From: Weissella paramesenteroides ATCC 33313
GTDB lineage: Bacteria; Bacillota; Bacilli; Lactobacillales; Lactobacillaceae
Assembly: GCF_000160575.1 (NCBI RefSeq)
Contig: NZ_GG697128.1
Coordinates: 512,773 to 576,772, forward strand
Direction: 5' to 3'
DNA length: 64,000 nucleotides
Under the pieces are notes generated by a model, which saw only the letters and a program-made list of their open reading frames with translations, was not told the origin of the DNA and made no database searches. The first letter of the stretch is position 1, and each line of letters begins with the position of its first letter. Below, piece by piece: positions 28,076 through 37,935 of this stretch. The position numbers were made by a program, and so were the translations under genes.

Positions 28076-28990
28076 TCAGTTGTTTTCTTCCGCATATGGT
28101 TGTAATTGTGCTAATGTTTCAACAAAATATTGTGGTAATGGTGCTTCAAATGTTAATTCTTTTTTAGTTGTTGGTTGTGTTAACCCTAATGTCGCAGCGT
28201 GTAGGAATTGACCATTACCAGCGAGCGTCTTCTTTGGGCCATATAATGGATCACCAGCCACTGGATGACCGATATAGGCCATGTGTACGCGAATTTGATG
28301 TGTACGTCCTGTTTCTAGCGTTACTCGTAACAAGGTATACCCGACATATCTCTTCACGACCTCAAAATGAGTAACTGCATCTCGACCACCAGCAATCACT
28401 GCTTGCTTCTTACGATCTGTCTTTGAACGTCCTAATGGCGCTTTAATGGTCCCTTTATTCTCAGAAAACTCACCATGCACTAGCGCATAATATTGACGCA
28501 GATTTTTCTTGTCTTTTAAATCTGCGGATAAAGCTTCGTGAGCCTGATCATTTTTGGCTACCATCAACAATCCTGATGTATCTTTATCAATGCGATGAAC
28601 AATTCCTGGCCGAATGACCCCATTAATTGATGACAATTCAGTATGATACATCAATGCATTAACTAATGTGCCATTTGGATGGCCAGCAGCAGGATGAACC
28701 ACCATCCCCTGCGGCTTGTTGACAACCAATAAATCATCATCCTCATAGACAATATCCAAAGGCAAGTTCTCTGGCTTAATATCCAAAACAACTGGTTCTG
28801 GTACAACAAACGAAATCACGTCACCAGCATGCACTTTATACTTTGCCTTCTTAGTTTCGCCGTTAACTGTTAAAATACCATCATCAATCCATTTTGACAT
28901 TTGTGTTCGCGTGTAATCCGTGAATGCCTCTGCAACAACTTTATCCAAACGGCCTTCTTGGTCTGTAATTGTTAATGATTCCTCAGTCAT
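28076..28990 (-). CDS. rluD: RluD-family 23S rRNA/tRNA pseudouridine synthase
   Basis: Isomerises uridines in large-subunit rRNA. N-terminal S4 domain (RLDKVVAEAFTDYTRTQMSKWIDDG), then the catalytic domain with Asp in GIVHRIDKDTSGLLMVAK and the KPQGMVVHP motif. Length 304. The frame is open to a TTG at 29005, but the ATG at 28990 follows GAAGG at seven bases. It overlaps the stop of the upstream ebsA-like gene by eight bases. Which RluA/C/D member it is cannot be fixed from sequence alone. Confidence 0.9.
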   Translation of the reverse strand: MTEESLTITDQEGRLDKVVAEAFTDYTRTQMSKWIDDGILTVNGETKKAKYKVHAGDVISFVVPEPVVLDIKPENLPLDIVYEDDDLLVVNKPQGMVVHPAAGHPNGTLVNALMYHTELSSINGVIRPGIVHRIDKDTSGLLMVAKNDQAHEALSADLKDKKNLRQYYALVHGEFSENKGTIKAPLGRSKTDRKKQAVIAGGRDAVTHFEVVKRYVGYTLLRVTLETGRTHQIRVHMAYIGHPVAGDPLYGPKKTLAGNGQFLHAATLGLTQPTTKKELTFEAPLPQYFVETLAQLQPYAEENN

Positions 28991-29363
28991 TTGTTTGTCC
29001 TTCAATTTCTTTTTTTAAGTTGTTTAAAAAGCGTTGATTCATACAAAAGCTATAGTGCTCACCATCATAACTAAATAAAATCGTTCGTTTTGTAAATTGC
29101 ACATGTGCCATTTCAGAAAAGCGAAACTTATCCGTATGCACCCCAAACATAGGTAAAATCCATAGGGCTTCTTTGGTTAGCGCAACTCTGCGTCTAAAAT
29201 AAGTCAATAATGTAATCACAATAAAGGCAGCCACTGCCCCGTATGTCCATACATTAAGGTGTGTTACCTCTAATTGCATAATGAGGCCAAACAAGGCAAT
29301 CATTAGAATCCACAGCCAGTTAACCCAGCCGATCAGGCCAGCTGGTTGATAATATCCCTTCAT
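28983..29363 (-). CDS. ebsA: EbsA-family membrane protein
   Basis: 126 residues with two N-terminal transmembrane helices (about 10-30 and 38-58) and a cytoplasmic PH-like tail (FGVHTDKFRFSEMAHVQFTKRTILFSYDG). This matches EbsA-type proteins of lactic acid bacteria, commonly next to a pseudouridine synthase or RNase H gene, as here. Function is not known with certainty. Divergent from the RNase H gene. Confidence 0.6.
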   Translation of the reverse strand: MKGYYQPAGLIGWVNWLWILMIALFGLIMQLEVTHLNVWTYGAVAAFIVITLLTYFRRRVALTKEALWILPMFGVHTDKFRFSEMAHVQFTKRTILFSYDGEHYSFCMNQRFLNNLKKEIEGQTND

Positions 29364-29460
29364 TCTTATGTCCTTTCTGATTTACCAAATAATCAAAGCA
29401 TTTGTAAATCATCTGAGAATGTCCCTACCATCTAGTATAATGAAATTGGAGGTACTTGTC

Positions 29461-29853
29461 ATGTTAATCAAAGTTTACTCAGATGCAGCTAGTCAAGGAA
29501 ATCCTGGTAATAGTGGTGCTGGGCTTGTCATTCTATATAATGGTCAGCAAATTCAGCAGCATCACTATCTAGGAAACATGTCAAATCACGAGGCCGAATT
29601 TGCTGCTGCTATTTGGGCTTTTCAAGTTTTAGCCACTCTCAGCAATGAATCTGATACGATCATGTATTATGCAGATTCAAAGATTGTTATCGATAGCATC
29701 CATAAACGCTATGCGAAACATTTCGGACCGCAATTAGCGCAGTTACTAACTTACTATGACCGTTATCACCTAATCATTGCGACATGGCTGCCAGAAAAGC
29801 AAAACCATGGTGCCCACCAACTTGCATGGCAAGCTATTCATCATCAACATTAA
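29461..29853 (+). CDS. RNase HI-like protein
   Basis: Small RNase H fold expected to degrade RNA in RNA-DNA hybrids. Catalytic acids are seen in KVYSDAASQGNPG (Asp), SNHEAEFAA (Glu) and YYADSKIVIDS (Asp). The fourth Asp of the family (ADxLA near the C-terminus) is His here (GAHQLAWQA); E. coli work suggests this position is tolerant. The start at 29461 has GGAGG ten bases upstream and gives 130 residues, although the frame is open further upstream. One of few plus-strand genes; its end overlaps the convergent transporter gene by 20 bases. Confidence 0.85.
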   Translation: MLIKVYSDAASQGNPGNSGAGLVILYNGQQIQQHHYLGNMSNHEAEFAAAIWAFQVLATLSNESDTIMYYADSKIVIDSIHKRYAKHFGPQLAQLLTYYDRYHLIIATWLPEKQNHGAHQLAWQAIHHQH

Positions 29854-31189
29854 GTTGACCAATACCTATCCACGCACTGACTAATGAGCAGATTGGTGAT
29901 AGCAGGGAAAAAAACGTAAACGGTGCAAACGTTGTTACCGAAACACCCAGTGTCTGTGCAGCAAAACTTCCTGCTACACCCCAAGGTACCAAATAATTAA
30001 TAACCGTACCTGAATCTTCCAACGTTCTCCCTAGTGTTAATCGATTGATATTTAAGCGAGTAAACGTATCATGCCAAAGTTGTCCAGGTAAAATGGTTGC
30101 TAAATATTGTTCACCAATTAAAAAGTTAGCGGAAATACCAGTCAATAACGTACCAGTAATCACACCAGCTTTTGTTTTAATAAGATTAACTAACGGTGTC
30201 ATAACTGATTTTAAGACACCCTGTTCTGTTAATAATCCACCTAGTGCTAATGCCAACATAATAATTATGACCGTGGGCATCATGGAAAGCATCCCCCCAC
30301 GATTCAATAATGCTGCTAATAACTTGTTATGGATGGCTGTTTTTGACCCGTTCATAATGACATCTGACAATTGTTGCAAGTTATGGTTCACCATAAACAT
30401 GCTGCCAGTCACAGCAATATTAACCAATAACGTTGGAATTGCTGGAATATGTCGCCATGCCATGATAAATAACAATGCAATTGGAATGACTGACCACCAA
30501 GTGGGAGATAATAAGCCAGCCAATTTTTGTAAATCATTCACACTACCCTTAATTGTCTGTTGTTGATTTAATATCGTAAAGATCACTAATGACCCCACTA
30601 GCGCTGGAATTGTCGTCCACATCATGTTCTTAATGTGCGCAAATAAGTCTGTGCCTGCAATCGACGATGCTAGATTTGTTGAATCTGATAATGGTGAACT
30701 TTTATCACCAAAGATTGCGCCTGATAATACTGCACCAGCTACCACACCCGGATCAAATCCGATGGCTGTTCCAACGCCCATTAATGCTACCCCGACTGTC
30801 GCCAATGTTGTGAAAGCAGACCCAATCATTGTACCCATTAAGGCCATAATCAATAGCGCGCTTGGCAGGAACCACTGCACATTGGCAATTTTCAAACCGA
30901 CCCACAATAAAGATGGAATGGTATTGGTTCCCATCCATAGGCCAATCAGCATACCAATGAGCAAAAATAGGAATAATGGTGCCAGTGCAGTTTTAATCCC
31001 TTTTAATAACTGATCTTGAATTGTTTGCCAAGTGGTCCTACGAATCCTGGCAAATACCATGACAACAATAATACTAATAACTAATGGTACATTGGGAGAT
31101 AAACCAAACCCAAGAATACTCAAACTAAAAATGAAAATTAATACTAATAATACTGAAAGACTTTGTTTAAATGTCATTGGTTTAACCAT
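29834..31189 (-). CDS. NhaC-family antiporter, probable tyrosine transporter
   Basis: Polytopic membrane protein (451 residues, 10-12 hydrophobic helices) of the Na+/H+ antiporter NhaC family; conserved stretches include GAVLSGAIFGDKSSPLSDSTNLA and LVPWGVAGSFAAQTLG. NhaC-family genes behind amino-acid T-boxes are thought to be amino-acid transporters, and the leader here carries a Tyr specifier, so tyrosine uptake is the best inference. GGAGAAGAT precedes the ATG. Likely a single-gene unit. Confidence 0.8.
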   Translation of the reverse strand: MVKPMTFKQSLSVLLVLIFIFSLSILGFGLSPNVPLVISIIVVMVFARIRRTTWQTIQDQLLKGIKTALAPLFLFLLIGMLIGLWMGTNTIPSLLWVGLKIANVQWFLPSALLIMALMGTMIGSAFTTLATVGVALMGVGTAIGFDPGVVAGAVLSGAIFGDKSSPLSDSTNLASSIAGTDLFAHIKNMMWTTIPALVGSLVIFTILNQQQTIKGSVNDLQKLAGLLSPTWWSVIPIALLFIMAWRHIPAIPTLLVNIAVTGSMFMVNHNLQQLSDVIMNGSKTAIHNKLLAALLNRGGMLSMMPTVIIIMLALALGGLLTEQGVLKSVMTPLVNLIKTKAGVITGTLLTGISANFLIGEQYLATILPGQLWHDTFTRLNINRLTLGRTLEDSGTVINYLVPWGVAGSFAAQTLGVSVTTFAPFTFFSLLSPICSLVSAWIGIGQLNVDDE

Positions 31190-31330
31190 ATCTATCTTCT
31201 CCTCTAATTAAATGAAATAATTTTTTGTTTCAACATGTTATTCCTAAATAAGTTGATAATTGATAATGGTTAAGTCCTCCGACATGTCCGGTATGCTTTA
31301 GTACCCCATTGTTTTTTGCTCCTCTCTGCA

Positions 31331-31527
31331 TAAAAAAGTCCCAGTGACAAGGCCTTTAACCTATCACTGGGACGAAATTTTTCCGCGGTACCACCCAAAA
31401 ATTAGTTGGTCACTGCGGATCAACTCTCTTAAGTTTATTTAACTGTTTCAAATAGTTCAGTTACTCCACCTGCGCTACTCACAGCTCCCGTAGCTTCTCT
31501 GACATACAATGAAGTATCCTACCAATA
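31331..31527 (-). ncRNA. T-box leader, tyrosine specifier (UAU)
   Basis: On the minus strand the leader has a Stem I apical region (AGAGAAGCTACGGGAGC...GAGTAGC), a specifier loop TGAAC-TAT-TTGAA with TAT at 31452-31454, the T-box sequence GGGTGGTACCGCG at 31384-31396, and a terminator hairpin GTCCCAGTGA...TCACTGGGAC followed by T at 31331-31375. Uncharged tRNA-Tyr would prevent termination and raise expression of the downstream NhaC-family gene. The specifier call is from position only. Confidence 0.85.
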
Positions 31528-31533
31528 TCCGCT

Positions 31534-31562
31534 ATTTTACGCATCGATTAAGTCTTTGTCAA
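31534..31562 (-). promoter_or_regulatory. Promoter of the T-box transcript
   Basis: TTGACA (31557-31562) and TAAAAT (31534-31539) on the minus strand, spacer 17 bases, ending just before the T-box Stem I. Confidence 0.7.
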
Positions 31563-31581
31563 CCTCAATTAAAAAACGCAC

Positions 31582-31625
31582 AAAAAAACCGTCGCATAGG
31601 CATTTAGCGCTATGCAACGGCTTTT
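31582..31625 (-). terminator. Terminator of rpmE2
   Basis: Hairpin CCGTTGCATAGCG ... CTATGCGACGG with a seven-T run on the minus strand, 15 bases past the rpmE2 stop. Confidence 0.85.
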
Positions 31626-31639
31626 GTAGGAGTTTGCAA

Positions 31640-31882
31640 TTAAGCAAGTCCGTATTTCTTGTTAAACTTATCAACAGCACCATCTGCAGTCATAAACTTT
31701 TGCTTACCAGTGTAGAATGGGTGTGAATCTGAAGTAATTTCAACACGAATCATTGGGTAAGTAGCACCCTCAAATTCGATAGTCTCATCAGTTGTACGAG
31801 TAGAACCTGACAAGAACTTGTAACCAGTAGTTGAGTCAACGAAAACCACTTGGTGGTAATCTGGATGAATATCAGCCTTCAT
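31640..31882 (-). CDS. rpmE2: 50S ribosomal protein L31 type B
   Basis: 80-residue L31 paralogue without the zinc CxxC pair, hence type B (zinc-independent): [30 protein letters not shown] and [13 protein letters not shown] are typical. GGAGAAAATA precedes the ATG. Single-gene unit with its own terminator. Confidence 0.95.
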   Translation of the reverse strand: MKADIHPDYHQVVFVDSTTGYKFLSGSTRTTDETIEFEGATYPMIRVEITSDSHPFYTGKQKFMTADGAVDKFNKKYGLA

Positions 31883-32021
31883 TATTTTCTCCTTATCGCC
31901 CTAGTTTTCTAAAAACCAGAGTCAGTTTATTTAACTAGAATATATTAACATAAAAAACTATAAAATGATAGTTTTTAACTGAAAAGCTATTAAAAATCGG
32001 CTAATTCTTTTATTAGTGGGA

Positions 32022-33845
32022 TTACTCTTCGTCTGTCTTAAGAACTGCCATGAAAGCTTCCTGTGGTACTTCAACTGTTCCCACCGCCTTCATTCGTTTC
32101 TTACCACGTTTCTGTTTATCCAATAGCTTTGCACGACGATCCGGATCTCCTGTATGGATACGAGAAGTCACGTCCTTACGGTAGGCTTTAATTGTTGACC
32201 GCGCAACAATTTTTGATCCAATGGCAGCCTGAACTGGAATTTCAAAGTTTCGTCGTGGAATAATTTCCTTTAACTTTTTCGTAATAACGCGTGAACGCTC
32301 TTGTGCAAAATCACGATGCACAATGAAACTCAATGCATCCACTTTATCGCCATTCAATAAAATATCGATCTTAACTAGTTCAGATTGTCGATAACCTGAA
32401 ATTTCGTAATCTAATGAAGCATAGCCACGAGTACTTGACTTCAACTTATCAAAGAAATCAAAGATAATTTCAGACAATGGCATGTAATACTTAACATTAA
32501 CACGATTTTCATCCAAGTAATCCATGGTATCAAACTCACCACGTTTTGACTGCGCAAGTTCCATTACAGCACCCACATAATCATTTGGCACCATAATTTG
32601 TGCGTGTACGAATGGCTCTTCGATTGATTTAATTTCTGAAACATCTGGTAGCTCAGATGGATTCGCAACCTCCACCATTTCACCATCTGTTGTATAAGCA
32701 TGATAGGTTACCGATGGTGCAGTTGTAATCAAGTCTAGATCGAATTCACGTTCCAACCGTTCTTGAATCACATCCATATGAAGTAGTCCTAAGAAGCCCG
32801 TACGGAAGCCAAAGCCAAGTGCTTGTGATGTTTCTGGTTCAAATTCCAGTGAAGCATCATTTAGCTGCAATTTTTCTAAGGCATCACGCAAATCATTATA
32901 TTTTGCATTGTCAGTTGGATATAATCCAGAATAAACCATTGGCGTCATTGGCTGATATCCAGGCAATGGTTTTGCTGCAGGTCGTTTCAAATGAGTAATC
33001 GTATCGCCCGGCCGAGCATCACGAATGTTTTTAATTGATGCAGCAACATAGCCAATATCACCAGCCATTAAGAAATCACGTTTGATTGGTGTTGGTGAAT
33101 TAACACCAACCTCAGTGACTTCATATTCTGCACCAGAGTTCATAAATTTAATTTTATCACCTGGCTGCAATACACCAGTCTTCACCCGAATGGTTAAAAT
33201 AACGCCTTTATATGAGTCATAAGCTGAGTCAAAAATCAGTGCCTGCAAGGGTGCTTCAAGTTCTCCCTCAGGCGCTGGAATATCCTTCACAATCTTTTCC
33301 AAAAGTTCTGGAATACCAATACCCTTTTTGGCCGAAGCTAATACGGCGTCAGATGCATCAATACCAATGACATCTTCAATTTCTTTACGGACAGCTTCAG
33401 GATCAGCTGCTGGTAAGTCTATTTTATTAATGACAGGTAAAATTTCCAGATCATTTTCAATCGCTAAATAGACATTTGCTAACGTTTGCGCCTCAACGCC
33501 TTGGGCGGCATCAACAACCAAAATTGCACCATCAGCTGCTGCTAATGAGCGAGATACTTCATAAGAAAAATCCACATGACCTGGTGTATCAACTAAATGA
33601 AAAATATAATCTTCACCATCATTAGCACGATAATGGACCTCAACTGCGTTCATTTTGATTGTGATACCACGTTCACGTTCCAAATCCATCGTATCCAGCA
33701 ATTGATCTTGCATTTCTCGTTCGGTAACCGTATGTGTCGCTTCCAAAATACGATCTGAAATCGTTGACTTCCCATGATCAATATGAGCAACAATACTAAA
33801 ATTTCGTATATGTTTTTGGCGCGCCTGCATTTCTTCTATATTCAT
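32022..33845 (-). CDS. lepA: Elongation factor 4 (LepA)
   Basis: Ribosome-dependent GTPase that remodels stalled ribosomes. GTPase motifs are [26 protein letters not shown] and [10 protein letters not shown]. Domains II-IV follow, and the LepA-specific C-terminal domain ends with [22 protein letters not shown]. Length 607 is normal. GGAGCGCAATA precedes the ATG. Confidence 0.97.
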   Translation of the reverse strand: MNIEEMQARQKHIRNFSIVAHIDHGKSTISDRILEATHTVTEREMQDQLLDTMDLERERGITIKMNAVEVHYRANDGEDYIFHLVDTPGHVDFSYEVSRSLAAADGAILVVDAAQGVEAQTLANVYLAIENDLEILPVINKIDLPAADPEAVRKEIEDVIGIDASDAVLASAKKGIGIPELLEKIVKDIPAPEGELEAPLQALIFDSAYDSYKGVILTIRVKTGVLQPGDKIKFMNSGAEYEVTEVGVNSPTPIKRDFLMAGDIGYVAASIKNIRDARPGDTITHLKRPAAKPLPGYQPMTPMVYSGLYPTDNAKYNDLRDALEKLQLNDASLEFEPETSQALGFGFRTGFLGLLHMDVIQERLEREFDLDLITTAPSVTYHAYTTDGEMVEVANPSELPDVSEIKSIEEPFVHAQIMVPNDYVGAVMELAQSKRGEFDTMDYLDENRVNVKYYMPLSEIIFDFFDKLKSSTRGYASLDYEISGYRQSELVKIDILLNGDKVDALSFIVHRDFAQERSRVITKKLKEIIPRRNFEIPVQAAIGSKIVARSTIKAYRKDVTSRIHTGDPDRRAKLLDKQKRGKKRMKAVGTVEVPQEAFMAVLKTDEE

Positions 33846-33917
33846 TATTGCGCTCCTGTTCTTTGTATTTTCTGTCCATACTATTATACAAGTATTCTTA
33901 TCATCATGGTAGTGCCA

Positions 33918-34055
33918 CTAATGGTCATTCTTATCCTTTAATTTATCAGTTAATTCTTTTGCTTTTTGATCAACTGATCTATCAAACTTTTTCTGACGAT
34001 ATTGTGTATAACCAAATAATGCCAATAGTACAAGGGGAATAATCACTTCAATCAT
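33918..34055 (-). CDS. Small single-pass membrane protein
   Basis: 45-residue reading frame: an N-terminal hydrophobic helix (VIIPLVLLAFLGYTQY; my reading of residues 4-19) followed by a charged tail rich in Lys/Asp/Glu. AAGGA lies ten bases before the ATG. It fills most of the gap between lepA and the DUF308-like gene. No family recognised; such proteins are frequent in lactic acid bacteria. Confidence 0.5.
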   Translation of the reverse strand: MIEVIIPLVLLALFGYTQYRQKKFDRSVDQKAKELTDKLKDKNDH

Positions 34056-34179
34056 CTTTTATATTTCCTTTTTTTATAAATATCTAATATTTTTTATTTT
34101 AAATTAGTCTTCAATTGTATTTTACTCTATTTTCAATTACACTCAATTTAAACAACTCAAACTATAAGGAGGCTTAGCA

Positions 34180-34806
34180 ATGAATAATTTGCCAGAAGTT
34201 CAACAACCTGAGGTCGATGGTGAGAAGAATCCTCAAAGACGTTCAGAGCAACAACACCCACAAAAGCCAATTATTTCATACTTCGTGCGTAAACTGTTAG
34301 CTGCCGCAGGTGTTATCTCAATTATCTTAGGAATTTTTGCTTTTGTCTTTAATCCTGAATGGTTATTAGCGGTATCAATCCTATTTGGACTATTTTCGAT
34401 TTTTATTGCGCTAATTGATATTTTACTATTTGGTCACAGTACCTACCTACGTGGTTCACACTTAATGAGTGCTTTGTTGAGTACTGTCATGGGACTAGTT
34501 CTCCTATTTCGGCAAGATGTTGCAAAAGATTTTATTGGCTTGGTATTTGGATTTTGGATTTTATTCAATGCCACGAGTAATTTAGCCCAAACTTGGGTAC
34601 CCGAGTTATTAATTGGTTGGCAACGTCTCGTTGGTTTAGTGATTGGTGCAATCGGTCTTTTCCTAGGGTTATTCCTAGTATTGTTTACAGGTTACTCAAC
34701 CCATGATATGCAAATTATTTTAGGTGTTTACACAGACTTGTTAGGTATCTTCTTCCTACTAGTTAGTTTCTTTAGTCGCAAAAATGATTTGAATCAACCA
34801 GCATAA
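34180..34806 (+). CDS. HdeD/DUF308-type membrane protein
   Basis: 208 residues: a hydrophilic Pro/Gln/Glu-rich N-terminus (about 35 residues), then six hydrophobic helices paired as in the HdeD/DUF308 family (LLAAAGVISIILGIFAFVFN, AVSILFGLFSIFIALIDILL and so on). HdeD is linked to acid resistance in E. coli; in Gram-positives the role is unknown. AAGGAGG lies eight bases before the ATG. Its terminator at 34823-34862 is shared with the convergent cls. Confidence 0.7.
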   Translation: MNNLPEVQQPEVDGEKNPQRRSEQQHPQKPIISYFVRKLLAAAGVISIILGIFAFVFNPEWLLAVSILFGLFSIFIALIDILLFGHSTYLRGSHLMSALLSTVMGLVLLFRQDVAKDFIGLVFGFWILFNATSNLAQTWVPELLIGWQRLVGLVIGAIGLFLGLFLVLFTGYSTHDMQIILGVYTDLLGIFFLLVSFFSRKNDLNQPA

Positions 34807-34822
34807 TTTAACAAACATCAAT

Positions 34823-34862
34823 AAAAAAAGACAGAACACATGATGAAGTGTTCTGTCTTTTC
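34823..34862. terminator. Bidirectional terminator between the DUF308-like gene and cls
   Basis: Hairpin AGACAGAACAC ... GTGTTCTGTCT with A run on one side and T run on the other, between two convergent genes. Confidence 0.85.
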
Positions 34863-34873
34863 TTATTCCTAAT

Positions 34874-36322
34874 TTATAAAATAGGTGTTAATAATCTTGA
34901 GAAAAAATACTTAAACCTTAACCACCCTGATTGCTTAGCAAAATACTTTGGTGTCAATAAGGTCGCATCTGCCAAATCCTGTTCAAAAATATTATTCATT
35001 TTTAATGCCAAACTCTGGCTATACAAAAAGGCATTCACCTCAAAATTCAATGCAAAAGAACGGATATCCATATTCGCGCTACCAACGGTTACGATTTTAT
35101 CATCAATCACAATTGTCTTAGCGTGCAAGAATCCTTTATCGTAAGCATAAACTTCAATACCTTCCTGCGCAAGAACGCTAGCATAATACTCAGTTGCACG
35201 ATAAACAAACATATGGTCCGGTTTTGATGGAATCATCACCCTTACCCTCACACCAGATCTGGCAGCAACCTCAATTGCATCCATAATGGCTGAATTCGGA
35301 ATAAAATATGGCGATTGAATCGTGATACTTTCATGCGCCATCGAAATCATCCGCAAATAACCTTGATAAATTTGCCTTGTATCAGAATCAGGTCCTGAAG
35401 AGACGACTTGCATCGCAACATCCCCGCTTGCATTAGTTGATGGAAAGTAATTTTCACTAAACTCCAATTTTTCATTTTTTGTCGTTGCGTTCCAATCAGT
35501 AAAAAAGCGGCTCTGCATGGCTAAAACACCATCACCCACCACGCGGAGTTGTGTATCACGCCAATACCCGAACTTTTTTAAACGACCAAGATATTGATCA
35601 CCCACATTGAACCCACCAATATAGCCAATATTTCCGTCAATAATTACTAATTTACGGTGGTCATGATTATTAACATGTAATGAAAAGAGATGCCATCTTG
35701 GCATTAAAAACGCTTCAACCTGTCCACCAACTGCTCGTAGTCGCTTGTATAGTTTTGCATTTTTTCCACCCGATCCCCATGAATCAAAAATGACACGAAC
35801 CCGAATTCCTTCTTTAGCTTTTTCAGTCAGTAAATCAACTAGTTCATTACCAATTTTGTCATTATAAATAGTATAAAACTCAATATTTATATGATGTTTT
35901 GCAGCACGAATGTCCGAAAATAATTTTTCGAACATGTCATGACCATCTGTTAAAATATCAACTTCATTTTGATTTGTAAAAATTGCTTGTTCATTCTGTA
36001 AAAACAATCTAATAAATGATTGTTCTTCAACAAAATGCTCGGGATCCGATACCGACAGTACTTCTTGTTGCTGATTTGTTGCGATTCGATCAATACCCAT
36101 GATTTGTTGTGTCTGCATCGTGAAAATATGGTTTCCCGACAACTTTCGACCAAACAGAAAATAAATTAAAAATCCAACGATTGGGAATAATAGCAAAACC
36201 AACATCCATGCCCAGATTGCTGTAATATCACGGTAGCGATCTCTAAAAACGGTTAAAATAGCAGCCAGTGTGTTAATTATGAACACAAACTCCACTATCA
36301 ATACCATCCAATGTTCAAACAT
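34874..36322 (-). CDS. cls: Cardiolipin synthase
   Basis: Joins two phosphatidylglycerols into cardiolipin at the membrane. Two N-terminal transmembrane helices, then two phospholipase-D HKD motifs: HDHRKLVIIDGNIGYIGG and HAKTIVIDDKIVTVGSAN. Also present are the family regions INIEFYTIYND and ESITIQSPYFIP. The frame is open to 36379, but AAGGAG seven bases before the ATG at 36322 sets the start (482 residues, the normal length). Confidence 0.94.
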   Translation of the reverse strand: MFEHWMVLIVEFVFIINTLAAILTVFRDRYRDITAIWAWMLVLLLFPIVGFLIYFLFGRKLSGNHIFTMQTQQIMGIDRIATNQQQEVLSVSDPEHFVEEQSFIRLFLQNEQAIFTNQNEVDILTDGHDMFEKLFSDIRAAKHHINIEFYTIYNDKIGNELVDLLTEKAKEGIRVRVIFDSWGSGGKNAKLYKRLRAVGGQVEAFLMPRWHLFSLHVNNHDHRKLVIIDGNIGYIGGFNVGDQYLGRLKKFGYWRDTQLRVVGDGVLAMQSRFFTDWNATTKNEKLEFSENYFPSTNASGDVAMQVVSSGPDSDTRQIYQGYLRMISMAHESITIQSPYFIPNSAIMDAIEVAARSGVRVRVMIPSKPDHMFVYRATEYYASVLAQEGIEVYAYDKGFLHAKTIVIDDKIVTVGSANMDIRSFALNFEVNAFLYSQSLALKMNNIFEQDLADATLLTPKYFAKQSGWLRFKYFFSRLLTPIL

Positions 36323-36404
36323 ACCCACACTCCTTTTGAATAGTACTATTATTCTAACAGTTTTATGTTGCATCAACATATTAAATTATGCAAAAAACTC
36401 AATA

Positions 36405-37925
36405 CTACTTTAATAAGTGATGTTTGACTAGGTATTGATGGGCTACCTCATCAGCCTGTTTATGTTGTACAGTTACCTGATAGTTCATCTCAATCATGTC
36501 CTTATTGGTTATCTCTCCATCGAGTCGAGCTAAACTCTTTTGAATACTTGGGTATTTATTTAGAATTGCCGTTCTAACCAATGGTGCTCCTTGGAAAGGT
36601 GGAAAATATTTCCGATCATCTTTCAAAGCCACCAGCTTATAGGCTTTTAATTGTGGATCCGTCGTATAGGCATCCGTAACATCAATTTGTTTGTTTACTA
36701 AAGCTTTATAACGCAAATTTGATGACATGCTGGTAACTTTTTTAAATTGTAATTGATATGCCTGTTTCATACCTGGATACGAATCTTTTAATTCATAAAA
36801 ATCATGATCAAAGCCTGCCGTTAACTGAGGTGATAATTTGGCTAAATCACTTGTCGTTTTTAAATGATACTTTTTTGCATCTGATTGCCGAACCGCCAAT
36901 GCATATGTGTTTTGATACTTCATAGGTGCTAGATATGTGAGATTATCTTGCTTTTTTATTGCACGCTGCGCATCTTTAAAAGCTTGTGCAGGTTGGTGAC
37001 TAACATGTTCCCTTTTTACCAAAGATTGTAAAACGGTTCCTGTAAATTCTGGATAGATGTCAATATCACCACCTTTTAAGGCTTTATAAATAAAGGTTGT
37101 TCCGCCAAAATTTGGTTTCAATTTTACATCTAAACGTGGGTTATCTGCTTCAATGAGTTCCTTATACATATTGATTAAAATTTCTGGCTCGCCACCCAGC
37201 TTACCCGCAATCGTGATTGTTCCTTTCGGTTGTAAAATTGCTTGACCACCTATATAGATACCACCGATTGCAACAAGGCTAGTTAACAGAATGCCAATTT
37301 TTTTCAAAGAAAGCTTCCCAATCAACTTAATTCCCCAAGAGAAAATTAGCGCCAACAAAGCTGATAAAATTGCACCCAGCAAAAGCTGTGCATTATCATT
37401 AGTTTGTATACCAATCATGATAAAAGTTCCAAGACCACCGCCACCAATCAAGGCAGCTAATGTAGCGGTACCAATTACCATAACGGTTGCAATCCTTAAG
37501 CCTGATAAAATCATTGGCATAGCTAGCGGTAACTGAATTTTGAATAACTTAAATGGACGCGAAAAGCCGAATGCTTCGGTCGCTTCAGTTAAATTTGGAT
37601 CAATTTCAGTTAAACCTGCATACGTGTTTTGAAAAATAGGCATAATTGCATATAAAACTAAGGCAATTATTGCTGGCACTGTTCCAATACCGACAAATGG
37701 AATCAACGCCCCTAAAACAGCCAAACTAGGAATCGTTTGAATCACACCTGCTATCTGTAAAACTAGCTCACCAGCTCGGCGATGATTCATTAAGGCAATT
37801 GCCAATGGCACGGCAATTGCTGCTGCGATGAGAATGGCTGCTAGTGAGAGTAACACATGTTCACGTAACGCAACCAAAATATCACCTGACTGCGTTGTCA
37901 GTAAATTTACCAAATCGTTTAACAT
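36405..37925 (-). CDS. ABC importer permease fused to substrate-binding domain (OpuC/EgtU type)
   Basis: N-terminal permease of about 210 residues with the OpuB/ProW-type inner-membrane region (EAFGFSRPFKLFKIQLPLAMPMILSGLR), one linking helix, then a C-terminal quaternary-amine-binding type domain (ITIAGKLGGEPEILINMYKELIEA ... TDAYTTDPQLKAYKLVALKDD). This fusion is found in osmoprotectant importers and in EgtU, the ergothioneine permease. The binding-site aromatic residues do not let me choose. The ATG at 37925 follows AAAGGAG; the frame runs on upstream. Confidence 0.88.
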   Translation of the reverse strand: MLNDLVNLLTTQSGDILVALREHVLLSLAAILIAAAIAVPLAIALMNHRRAGELVLQIAGVIQTIPSLAVLGALIPFVGIGTVPAIIALVLYAIMPIFQNTYAGLTEIDPNLTEATEAFGFSRPFKLFKIQLPLAMPMILSGLRIATVMVIGTATLAALIGGGGLGTFIMIGIQTNDNAQLLLGAILSALLALIFSWGIKLIGKLSLKKIGILLTSLVAIGGIYIGGQAILQPKGTITIAGKLGGEPEILINMYKELIEADNPRLDVKLKPNFGGTTFIYKALKGGDIDIYPEFTGTVLQSLVKREHVSHQPAQAFKDAQRAIKKQDNLTYLAPMKYQNTYALAVRQSDAKKYHLKTTSDLAKLSPQLTAGFDHDFYELKDSYPGMKQAYQLQFKKVTSMSSNLRYKALVNKQIDVTDAYTTDPQLKAYKLVALKDDRKYFPPFQGAPLVRTAILNKYPSIQKSLARLDGEITNKDMIEMNYQVTVQHKQADEVAHQYLVKHHLLK

Positions 37926-37935
37926 GCAATCTCCT

